From positions 1,984,001 through 2,048,000 of the forward strand of contig CM072886.1 of NCBI GenBank assembly GCA_037013685.1: a stretch of 64,000 nt of DNA, given 5' to 3'. The translations under genes and the position numbers were made by a program. The stretch is from Acridotheres tristis. Taxonomy: Eukaryota > Chordata > Aves > Passeriformes > Sturnidae. Shown in pieces: positions 13,801 to 25,800 of the stretch (the first letter of the stretch is position 1; each line of letters opens with the position of its first letter). Below the pieces are notes generated by a model. The model was not told where the DNA came from. It saw nothing but the letters and a program-made list of their open reading frames with translations, and made no database searches.

Positions 13801-16800
13801 TAAAGGTAATCAAGAAAAAATCTGATTATCAGCACATAATGTTACACAGTGTTGGTATATGCACAAGTTAACAGAATTATGCAGAGTATGTATTAAAAAA
13901 GCATGTCAGGAACAAACAGTCAAAAAAAAAAATAGTAATCACCATAATCAAATAAAAAAATCCCGATAAACAAAAGCCCCATTCATTCTCCTCCTGAAAA
14001 AACAACAAACAAAACAATGCCCCCAAAAGTAAATCATAAATCATAAATCATCATTTTGCTAAAGGGCAAAACCATCCAAACCACCTGTAGATCTCACTCT
14101 CCCTTACATACAAGGCTCATCATGGTCATTTGCAGATAATCTGATGAGATTCGTGCACACACAAAGGCAAAGAATTTATTTTCTGGTCACTAAGAACTGA
14201 ACATAAACCGTATTTTTAGGGAAAAATCCACAAAGGAGGAACACCCAAGGAGCACCAGCTTTAATCCAAATGAATGCCACAAGGAAATAGTGATGTCTAA
14301 CATTTCCTATTGCAAGTGCCACTCACTCCTAGCCAGGATCAGATGGAGAACATGGATATGGATAATTTAGCAATACCATCTTTCTCATGAACAGCGCTTC
14401 TCTGTGTAAGAAAAGCTCCACTGTGGGATCACATCTACTCACATGAAAAATTGGGAACCATTGGTATGTTTCCCTCGGTTTGCCATTGACAAAAGGAACG
14501 CTCTGTCATGTTTGAGAATAAAGTTTTCATCTGTTTGAAGAAAAAATATGTTTGTCAGATTTTTCCCTGGCAAGGGAGGCAGGTTGTTTTCTTAGTAACT
14601 TATGGATGCTCTAAGGAGAAATTCTGCTGCTGCTGGAGAAACGGGAACAGGGTGGAGGAAAAACAACGAGGTTTAAACGAGTCTCTTCAAATTACAGCTG
14701 AGACAAAGCTTTGTTTCTTAAAGAAAATGGTGCAGACATAGTACAAACATTTCTAATTAAAAATAATTCAAGTCACTGTGAGTGTCTACAATAAACATTC
14801 CGTTATGGATTTAAATCCTGAATTATTTGGGTAAGAACAAGGTTGGCAGAATTACTGACATTCTAAACCATGAATTAATATACTACTGACATTCTAAACC
14901 AAGAATTAATATACATGATACTGTTATTTACACTCCAGGTGGAAAGCTCAGGAGAAAAAGCCATTTATTTCCCTGCTATGGCACACTAAAAGATGCCACC
15001 TCTCCATTCAAAACTGGAAGCATAAAAGCATAAAAGGAAAAAAAAAAATCTCTATACCTGTATCTAAGTATAAAAACCATTAAGACTAAACTGAACATGC
15101 ATTTTATATTGCAGTGAATTAAAGAGGAGTTCTGGTTGTACAGCAGAATATAAAACCAGATCTTCTCAAGGTCATTTCCAAAGATAAAACCACTAATTTG
15201 AATTAATACAAAGCTATTAATTTTTAGATCACGTATCAAAGCACAATCCTGCATATTTAGCACTCACTGTGAGAAACAAACCCTGATTAACTTCGTAGTA
15301 AATGGATCTGCTCAAGCCTTTCCTTGACTAAAAACTTCAATACTCCCACATCAAACTATGACTCTTTTTTAAGAGAAACTTAATTTCATGCATCTAACCA
15401 GAGCTACTTGCAACACACACAGAACCAGAGGCTGTAAATAAATATAATCACTGTCTTAACACTTGAATATCACAGTAACCATCTGGTTTTTTCAATAAAT
15501 AATTGCATGTCTTGAAGCAAATAATTTATAAACTCACCATTTTCCTTACAACAGATTTTTACAAGAGGTAATTATACATTTATTTACCAATTCTTTGCAA
15601 GGAAAATGACTTGTGCAGCACACAAATAAAGTAAAAAATGAATCCTAAGCATACAAACCTTGAGTAGGGAAGGGGAGGAAAAGGGACATGAACACAAGAA
15701 GAAATCACTGTTTAGAGCTGGAATTATGTGGATTGTCTCTCAGAATAAGTCATTAACCCTCAGAAAGGTTAGACACACAACTCCTCATTTCTCCAAGCAA
15801 CACAGATATCCATCTACAAAGGGACTTAGCAGTTGTCTATATATTTACTAGGGAGGGGACAAGGGAACAGAGTTTGAATTTGTGTTACTGAGCTTTTGTC
15901 TCTTACCTTTTCATTTTGCAAAAGACCACATTCTCTATAAACAAAAGAATATGTTGACAGTTTTAGGCAGGAAGATAGGAGTTTATTCATGAATAAAGTT
16001 GCCTAGCCTCCATGCTGAAAGTCATGTTTAACCAATTATGTTAGCCTTAATTAATTGTCAATTTAAGTTAAATATTAACAAAAAATTATCTGAAAGTCAT
16101 GCATATAAAAGAAATTCTCATGCAACATTAGCTTCATGCAAAAGGTGATCTATAAGTGGACCTGTTTTCATTAAGTAGTTTGGGAATCAAGACTTATCTC
16201 AGAACTGAACAAAGAATCTGCAAAGAAATATTTGCTCTTACCTTTAAAATAGCCACCATAAATAGATTCACCTCCTTTTCCATTACCTACACATTAAAAA
16301 GCAGGAATTAAAACTTTTTGTTTCATTTATACAACAGCTGTTCAAAACATTGCACCAGCACCTGACTCTCAAAATAAGACATTCCCTCTTCAGGTTCATT
16401 TAATGAGGCCCAGGATTTCAGGACACAGTGAAAACAGACATTTTGGTAAGGACAGGTATTTCAGGAAAGGAACAAAAAATCCTGGAAAACTCCTTCTGGA
16501 GAATTTTAAAACATTTCTAGTTCATTCAATGCTTTATTATTAATATTAAACTTATTCAAACAGTTACATTCCTGTACCAACAGAACATCACCAGTGTTGC
16601 CTCTACTGCAGACACATGAAAAGCAGTTAAGACTAGAGTTTGGATTTGAATTGGTTTTTTTTTAAATGGAATATCATAAAACCCTCCAGTGAGGGATAAC
16701 AGACTTTTCTAAATAAACTTTATATCAGTTGAAACATTTTAGAACTTGAAAAATTAACAATGAAACGGGTGATCTATGCTGTACTTCCCAGCAAATGAAG

Positions 16801-19800
16801 TATTTTTATGGCATTGTAATCCTTTCATGGTATTTTCTGGAGTTATATATTATGAACACATAAATGATAACATTTCTGTTCCATTTAAAACTCTGCAGTT
16901 TTAAAAGCCTATTTTACCTTCACTGAAGTCCCCACCCTGAATCATGAAGTTTTTAACCACACGATGGAATGTGGTGCCTTTGTAGCACAGCTTCTTTCCA
17001 GTTGTTTTGCCAATTCCTTTCTCACCTGCAAGAAGGTGAAACAAAAAGAATCTACAGATTGTCACTGAACAAAGTCCAAGGGTTTTCCCTCCCTAGCCTC
17101 TAATGGACATGGGAGCCATAACTGAAAGATAACACAGTCCTACCTGATGCTTCTTCACCATCCAGAACCAGGATCTTTAAAAGGGGATTCTGAGGTGAAA
17201 ATTAAGTTGTTTTTTAAAAAAATTTATACCCCCCTCTCAAGAAGGATGGTAAATCTACTTAGGATAATATATAAAAAAACAAGAGTTCAGATAATGGTAG
17301 ATTAACTATTTTCTTTGGGCACACCTACATTCCTATGCAGGTCACAGCATCCTTTTAAAACCACTCACACATCTGGATGTGGCAGATGATTCCCAGGAAA
17401 AAAGCCAGGAAAACAGGTTTCAACCACTCAGTTTCAATGTGATCCACACTTGGAAAAGTGTTTGAGCTACTCCAAGCTTCTACATCCTCACCAAATCCAT
17501 GCACAATGTCAGACCAACCCTTACCACCAGCTGAAAATCAGGTGGACTGGTGATTTTTGAGTTAGTGACCCCAGAACCTCGAGTTCCTTTAGCACTTCTT
17601 TCAAAATTCAGAAGAGAAGCTGCCCTGGGCTGGTGAGTGAGGTCACAATGACTAGCAGGGCTGAGGTCCTACATGGCTGCTTCATGAGGGATTTATATTA
17701 GTCAAGAGAATTGAGCTTCCCAGAAAAGGGGAGCTGGCAGAATGCAGCAATTAACAGTAAAAGGTTATTATTATAATATTATACACTGTGCAACAGTTGA
17801 AACCCCACACAATCCACATGTGCAAGAGATGTTGTGTACTGAATCATGAAACAACAGGATAAATAACAGGACAAATAACTCAATGTTCAGTTTTATCCCA
17901 TCACTAGTTATGGAATTAGGTATTGGGTTAGAGGACATTTCATCAAATATTCTGCACTCTCAGAAATGCAGGTACACTTGTTACCCAGAGCCAAGGCTTC
18001 CCTGCTGCAATCTATTACTCTGTCACCCCAACTTAACAGCTCCATCATCCCAAATTTGCCATTCCAAGCCCATCACTGCCAGGATGAGGGCAAAGGGCAG
18101 TTTGTGGCACAAAACCCACACAGGGCACTGCTGTTTATCATCCTTCACTCATGGAATGCAATTTATTTACCTGGCTCTCCACATCCATAATCCCAATCCG
18201 TGCCTCCTCCTACCCCATTTTTGTTTTTCACATGAGTTATGCAAGCAAAGCTATTTATTACAGGGATGGACACACTCCTCCCCACAGCATGCCCCTCTTT
18301 GCTACAGCAGTGAAAACCTCTCATCAAACAACACCATGGACTATCTGCCTGTATGTCTGGTCATGTTTTAGGATGTCCCTCAGGGCTATGGAAAATCCCA
18401 TTAGGGAATGGGATCCTGCACGGTACTTGAGATGGCAGCTGGGAAGTCACATTCTCTTTTCTTACTCCCCTTTAGAGTACTGCCAGTACTCTCCCAGTCA
18501 GGTGAAAGACACAGCAGTTGTTCCACTGGTAAGAGCTGCAGCACCACCCTGAGCTCAGACTTTTCTCCAACCACCAGTACAATGCCCATGAGCTCAGCTT
18601 CTCTTTTGTTTCAAGCCAAATACCAGCCTTGTTCTTTTTGCTCTAGACATGCATGAATTTTGTCTGGAAAAGAAAAATCACTGTCTTTGAGCCCCATCTA
18701 CTTACAGCCATCTTGCCTAAGCAGCTCTGCAAATTCCTTGGACATGGGATGGCAGAGGAGAAGCAGCTGCCCTGTAACACCTGGAGTGGCAGCTCTTGGA
18801 ATCAGGTGCCAAGTGGTGCCCGTTTGAGAGCAGAAGGGAATCAGCTCCTGACAAAGCACCACAGCAGATGGGCCTGTGTTTAATCCAGAGTGGGCAGCAT
18901 CTGCAAGTCCAGCTGCTGGAATTTAAAAGCAGGAGCCTCTCTCTGTCTGGGGACCTTTCCAGGGGCCAAATCTACTTCTGACAGCAATGCCAGAATCACC
19001 CTGTCCTCCTCCATCTGCCAAAAATGCCCTGGCTTGATGATGGCTTTATGCAGATTATATGGTCCAGAATGGGACAGCATCCCCTCTCCATTATAATTTA
19101 CCTCCTCAGGTGGGCAGAGGCCTTGCACACGGCTGTGGTTTGTACTTGCACAAACAAATAATTATTGGAAGCAATAAAAAAAAATAAAAATCTGAAGTAT
19201 CAACTACATACCTGAACACAAGCAAAGGAAGTTTTTACAAGTCTTCGGACAAATGTCTGAGAAGAGCTGAAACATAATTCGACCAACTAGAAAATAATTT
19301 TTTAAAAAATAATTAGAGTTTTAGAACTGTTTGGAATAAGAAAATCTGCATATAAATTAATCTGTACGTTCTAAAAATGTAATTTTCTGAAAAAAGGTTA
19401 TTTTATCAAGCAGAATAAGAAAACATCTTAAGTACCTTAAGTATATATTAGGCATATATTAAAACACACAGCAAAAAGGAGAATAACACAATTGTAAAAC
19501 AAACGACATTAAGTAATATAATTCCATCCAATTTATCAGAAGTCCTAGGGATTCTGTTGTGATTTGAACCTGGAAAGCCAAGCTGATTTACTAAAACAGT
19601 TTAATCATGTCAGATCTTTTCCATTTTGAAAATGATTTCCCATAAATACAGGCCCTCAGAGAGCTGGAACAATTCCCTCCCCAATTACTGTGTTTATACA
19701 AATACATTAATAATCACATTTCCACAGTTTTCCCTGTGATCATTACCTACAAAGTCCAACTGGCTTAGCTCCATATTGTGCTGAGGATTACAGCTGCATT

Positions 19801-22800
19801 GGCACTCTTGGCCTAAAATCCTTTAGTTTACAAAAACCCAGATGAACCAAACAGGGGAGATGAAAGGCAGGCAGGGCTAAAGCTCCACTTGCCAGGTACT
19901 ATAAACCAAATATTTTCTCTTTGCTACTGGTGGTAGTTGTGCTATGCACCCTCCAAATCTATTAAAATACTGCTGAAAAGTGGTTCAATATAAAGAAAAA
20001 AAAAAAATTAAAACAAACTGATTTTTATTTTCTATTTTATTTTCCAAGATACTGGGGTGTATAGTACTAAAAAAAAAAACCCACAACAAACCACTCCCAA
20101 ATGTCTGAAATCTTTCAAAAAATTCAGAATTAATAAAGAAAAAAAATGGTATCTCTGCAGGTTGTAAAATAATCCATAGAAGCCTCACTGTTGAGCAGGA
20201 CTACAAGGAGACCAGTAATAATTTGTCAATGAGCACTACACTCTAGTGGTGCACACTGGTAAGACTTCATCATTTTTAGAAGTAACTACTCCAGGAATAA
20301 CTTCTCTTTTCTTTCCTTTAAAGAAAAATAATTAAGTTCAAATGTATTTCATTCCATACTTAGTCACCAAAAAAAACCTGAGAGGCTCCTAAGAAACTGC
20401 ATTCAATTTTAAGGCTCTGTCCAAATACATACAATTATAAGATGGCAAATTGTTGATTCAGGAAGGAAGAAATGAAATGACAGCACCAGTACTTGATAAT
20501 CTTAGATAAAAATTCAAGATGCCTTGAGCTGTTGAAAGGTCTGTATCTCATTAACTGCAGTAAGAATGTTCTCTAAGCACTCATCACTGCAACAGGAAAA
20601 TCCAAAGGAAATAGGGAGAGTGTCCAGAGAATGAAGAAATAGGGAATATGGAATGACCCCCATCAGACAGCAGTTCTAGAACTACCACTATGACAGGATG
20701 GCCACTTGCAAGTGAAGAAACCGTTCTAAGCTGTGAGGACTGAAGATTCCTACAAGGAACACAACAGAGAAGACAGTGTAGTACAAGAGTTATCAATTGT
20801 CATTATAGCCCAGGAATTCAGGAGAACACAAATCTCATTCCTCTGCTGCAAAAGCACCCAACTGAACAGAGACCAAGTGCTTTAGAGAGTCACATCCAGA
20901 TTTTACAGAATCATGGAAGAGAATCCCAGGATGGTCTGGGTTGGGACTTTCAAGATCATCCAGTTCCAGCTCCACTGCGGTGGACAGGGACTCCTTTCAC
21001 TGTCCCAGGTTGCTCCAAGCCCTGTCCAGCCTGGCCTTGGACACTGCCAAGGATCCAGGGGCAGCCACAGCTGCTCTGGGCACTCTGTGCCCCAGCACCC
21101 CCATACGGAGGAATTTCTACCTAATATCTCATATAAACTCCTCCTCCTTCAGTTTAACGCCATTCCCCCTTGTGCCATTGCTCCATGTCCATGTGAATCC
21201 CTCTCCAGCTTTTCTGGGGCCCCTCTATGTCCTGGAAGAGACTCTGAGGTCTCCCTGGTGCCTTCTCTTCTCCAGGCTGAACAGCCCCGGCTCTCTCTGT
21301 CTGTGCAGGAGAAGATTCCTCCTGCATTCACTGTGTGAAATAACACACAACACTTTCCAGGGAAAAAGCTGTCACTACCCCCATTCTGCTCTCCAGCCCA
21401 GCTGCTGCTTCACCAAGGTGCCAGCTGCCAATTAACTGAGGGCTGTTAGTCCCTGCAGGCTCCAGAAGGGACTTTTATCCTGAGGCATAAATTGTAGAAG
21501 GATTTTGGTTGCAAGCCCTACTTACAAACCCACCACATTTAGCACCTGAAGCAGCAGACACCACCTCTATGGTGTTCCACTGGAAGAACTCTCTCATGTT
21601 CTTGCAGATGACAAGGCAGAAGATGGAAAGAGACATTCATAACTAAGGTATCTGTTTCAGCAGTATTTTTCAGCAGTGCTTTGTCAATAACAAAGTCTGC
21701 CAGGTGCTCATAAAATCACAGAATGACTGGTGCTGGAAGGGACCTTAAATCATCCAGTTCCGTGCACAGGGACACCATCCACTAGATCAGGACACTCCAT
21801 ACCCCTCCAGCCTGGTCTTTTTAGGCCCTTTAATCCTACAGATTGTAATGCACATATATCCAACATCCAAAGACTACAGATCCAGTTGATAAGATAAGGG
21901 CTGTCTCCTCCATAAAGCCTGGAGCGCTGCTTACCCAGCTCCATCCAGCCACAGAAAACGCTGCTGTCTGCTCCTGAGACACAAACCACACACCGTGTAT
22001 CCATCTGCTGGGTTACTGTCTGCATTTTACTGCAACTGCATGAATACCATTATCACTGAGAGGTTGTATTTCCTACTGACAAACAGGCAATGAAATGTGC
22101 CAGAGAAAGATGAGACCCATTTTCACACCTTGGTCAAAGATGCATGAAGAACGGCTGCTAATAAAAAAATTAATAGAAGTGTGTACGATTAGCAACTACA
22201 AATTTTTCTCTTGCCTCATCCCTCACAAAAAAAGAAAAACCTCATTTTAAACTTGGAGCTGAGGTATATGCTGATTTAACACAGATAAAAAAAGCATTTG
22301 AGATGCTACTTATTTCCCCAGATTTAGACACCTCTGAAATGATCCACCTTTTCCCTGCAGACAATTTCCAATGCTTTCTTCAGCTTCGTTTCCCCGATGC
22401 AAAGGTTAAGTGATCTGATGAGGGAACAAGCTTTCTGTGACTAACCATAACATTTGCACAGTAAATTAAAATAAACAAACAAAATTCACTAAAAAGAGCC
22501 AGTCAAGTATGCAAAAGCTGCTCACAAACCAATCCAGAGTCTTCAGTTGGCTTTAACCACAAAATTAATGTGCAGACACACCTCAATTCCAGGTTAAAGT
22601 AAAAACTGCTGGGATTACGTTTGCCTATTATTTCTGAAACAATAACTTGATAAAGTATTATTTGTAAGCAGGCTTTGAACTCAGTTTTTAAAAAATCAGA
22701 ATAAATGGTGAAAAAAATATGCACATTACATACAGCAAGTGATGCCTATGTAAAATCTAAGCTGCTTGGAAATTTGATAAAGTGTTCTCTGCTGCTAATG

Positions 22801-25800
22801 AGCTGCACCAATTAGAGAAGCCAAAAGGCAAAATGACCAAAAATAATCCAATTTCAGAACTAAAAGATGAAATGTTTTCCTTTTGTTTTTGAACAATTTT
22901 CCAGCTGAGGAAGAACTAGTACTTGATTCAAATTAAGTGGTAAAAAGTTACAGTAGGAATATCCATGCTATACTGAAATAAGGGCTCCTGCTAGCAAAGT
23001 TTATTAAAATAATCATTGATTTAAAATGTTTATTGTTCCAAAGATAAATCCACCAATTTAGCTGCTTAAGTTTTTGGAAAAAAAAACCTTGGGAGCCAAA
23101 CATAAATTGTTTCAAGTTATTTTCCAAGTAATGTGAACTGTTTTTCTAGCTTTTATTATGCTGGACCACACAGGTACCACACAGCTGCACACTCCCAAAA
23201 CAAACCTGCTTTTTCGAAACTGTATCTACTGCATTTTATCTTTTCTCACTTTCTTTGAGTAAACCAAACATGAGGTATTTTTCCCAGCCTATCAGCAGGA
23301 ATATCCTGCTGAAGGAGAAAGCAGGGATTACAACCAGTGAGACAATGATGCACAGCCCAGGATGGCTGCCAAGGCCCCAAAGGCTCAGACAGATTTGCAT
23401 ACAAGTTTAAATAACAACTCACTAAAAGGACCCTATTTGAATTTCATTAATTTGTTTATCCCTAAATCTCTGAACGCTATGGCACATGAATTTTAAAAAA
23501 ACTGCTTCAAAGTAGAAATGTGGCTTCGGTTTTCAAGGAAATCAAACCTTAGTGTGGAACAAGAATAGATTTTATTTAAAATATGAGTTTCAAGAATGGA
23601 TGCCCCAGTTCCCCTGAGCAGGGATCTGTAACCCTGACACATTAACACTTTGTTAACATCCTGTGCTCCATCTGCACTCTTTGCAAGGAAAACCTCCATA
23701 AACTTCTCTCCCCAGCTCTCTAAGCCCATTCTTCCACTAATTCCACCTGAAGTTCCCTCCATTCTCTTCTTCTGTGTTCTCCATGAAATCAAATTTATTC
23801 CAGTCCTTCACACACCAAACATTCCCTGGGTTCAGTTTCCCAGGGATATGGAAGTGAGGGGCAGCACTTGGCCTCCTCCTGCCAGAAGAGGCTGATCAGT
23901 GTTTCTTGCATTTACTGCTCCAACTTGTTCCAGACCTCAAGGTGAAACTTCAGGGTATTTCATCCTGCACTGACAATAATTCCACATGATTATTCGGAAT
24001 AAAATTTTTATTGAATCAATTCCTTTCAAATCTCCATCTCACCACCCCTGAGAGGAGTTTTTTCCATATGGGATCCCCCTTGGCTCCTGCTGCCCCACAC
24101 ACAGTGGTTGCCCACGGGCTCATAGATAGCCAAAGCTCTATTTTCTGCCAATATACAATCTTTTCCTTCTAAAGACTAAAAGTTAATGTGGAGCCAGTTG
24201 AGAACAGTTTCTGTCTTTAGGAAAGGTAACAAAAACCCCACAAGACATCACTGGGTCTATTACTTGTTAATTGTGGAGGCACAATTGAGTGACTATTTCA
24301 GGGGAGCTCATTCCACATAAATTCACAGCAGCTGAAATCCCAAAATACACCAAACTTCAGGCTAAAGTGACTAGAAAGAGAGAAGTAAGGAAAGACCAGA
24401 CTGGTTGTTATGGAAAGGGACACACCCTAGTCATGAAGTGGAACAAATCAATGAGCCAGAGGTCAAACAGTAACGGAAGACAAGAGAGGAAAAAAAATAA
24501 AAGGGGAAAAATTTGATAAATTATTCTATGCATGAGAATGAAACAAAGCAAAACTGAGTAAATTTACCAAACTTTAGGATGAATGAAGCCAGTCAGGGAG
24601 TGAGGTGAGGAGGGGAGATGTGGGAAAAAGATCTTGGATGGCCACAGGAACTGCTAGAGCAGCCAAGTGCATCTGTGACATCCTAGTGGGACATCTGTTC
24701 CAATTATCACAGTACCTGAAAGGCTGCAGCTTCACACAGATTTGGCCTCACAGAGTAAAGACAGAATTACTTAAATAGGCATCTGCTGCCATCCCAAAAT
24801 TCTTGGAATACTGTAAGCAGTTGAATCCTGTGTGCACACTCCATGTGCCCAAACCCACTGGTGGGGGGCCCAAAAGAAGGAAGAAGCATTCTTTGTGCCA
24901 GTATCAAAATAAATGCTTCTTCCTGATTTGTTTTCCATTTGCCCTTTAAAAATTATGAACCACAACCTGCATTCCTAATAAAAAAAAAATGCTTAACAGG
25001 CAACTTATTTAAAAGCAGACTAAATTTAGCTTTAAAAACCATCAAGCCAACAAAGTTTGCCCCACTGCAAGAGGCAAGTACAAGCTGGCACAATCTTTAT
25101 TCCAAGATTCTGTAGCTGTAATAAAATATGGACACAAAAGCTGTAATAAAGCTTCTGGAAGCACAGCCAAAGCAGAGATATTCACTCCTGCATTTTCCAA
25201 GGATCTTATTCTAATAAAACTGACCTGGCTTTTAATTGCTACAGGTATCCTGGCACACCCTGGGCAAGCAAAGCCTGGAAGGGGAGAGCCAAGATTTGGC
25301 AGCTGTGTAGGGGGAACGCTTTTGGACTCACGGCAACCTACAGTGTGAAAAATGACACAGTTTTTGTGTTCTGCAGGCAAAAAGATGCTTCCAGTGCTGC
25401 AAGAGGCACATCCCCTTCTCTCTGCATTTTGTGGAGATGTTGGTTCAGCTTTTCAGTGCACACAAGGTGGGGGCAAGGCCTTTTTTCTTGGCTAGCAAAA
25501 AAAAATGCAGGGCTGTTCTGCTCCCCACTTCTCCCTATATCTCCTAAAATTGAGTAAGTGTATCAGCTTATTTATTGATGTCAAAATAAGCAAAATGTTC
25601 ATTTGGAAATCTGCTGGCAGCTAAAAAGTTAAAATTAATACCTGACTAGTGCCAGCAGGAAAGAACATCTCTCAGAATTAGTGCTTGGTGTCATCTGGAA
25701 ACACTGATTTACCACTTGATTCAGCTTTTGAAGGTCATCTTAGAGCTAAGAGAGCAACGTTTAAGCTTTTTAAGTATATCCTTAAATCCTGAGACAGAGT

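Noticed and set aside
17883..18371. 162-codon ORF antisense to an NKTR intron
   Set aside because: No recognisable domain, and shifted overlapping ORFs occur in the same block; kept only as a composition anomaly.
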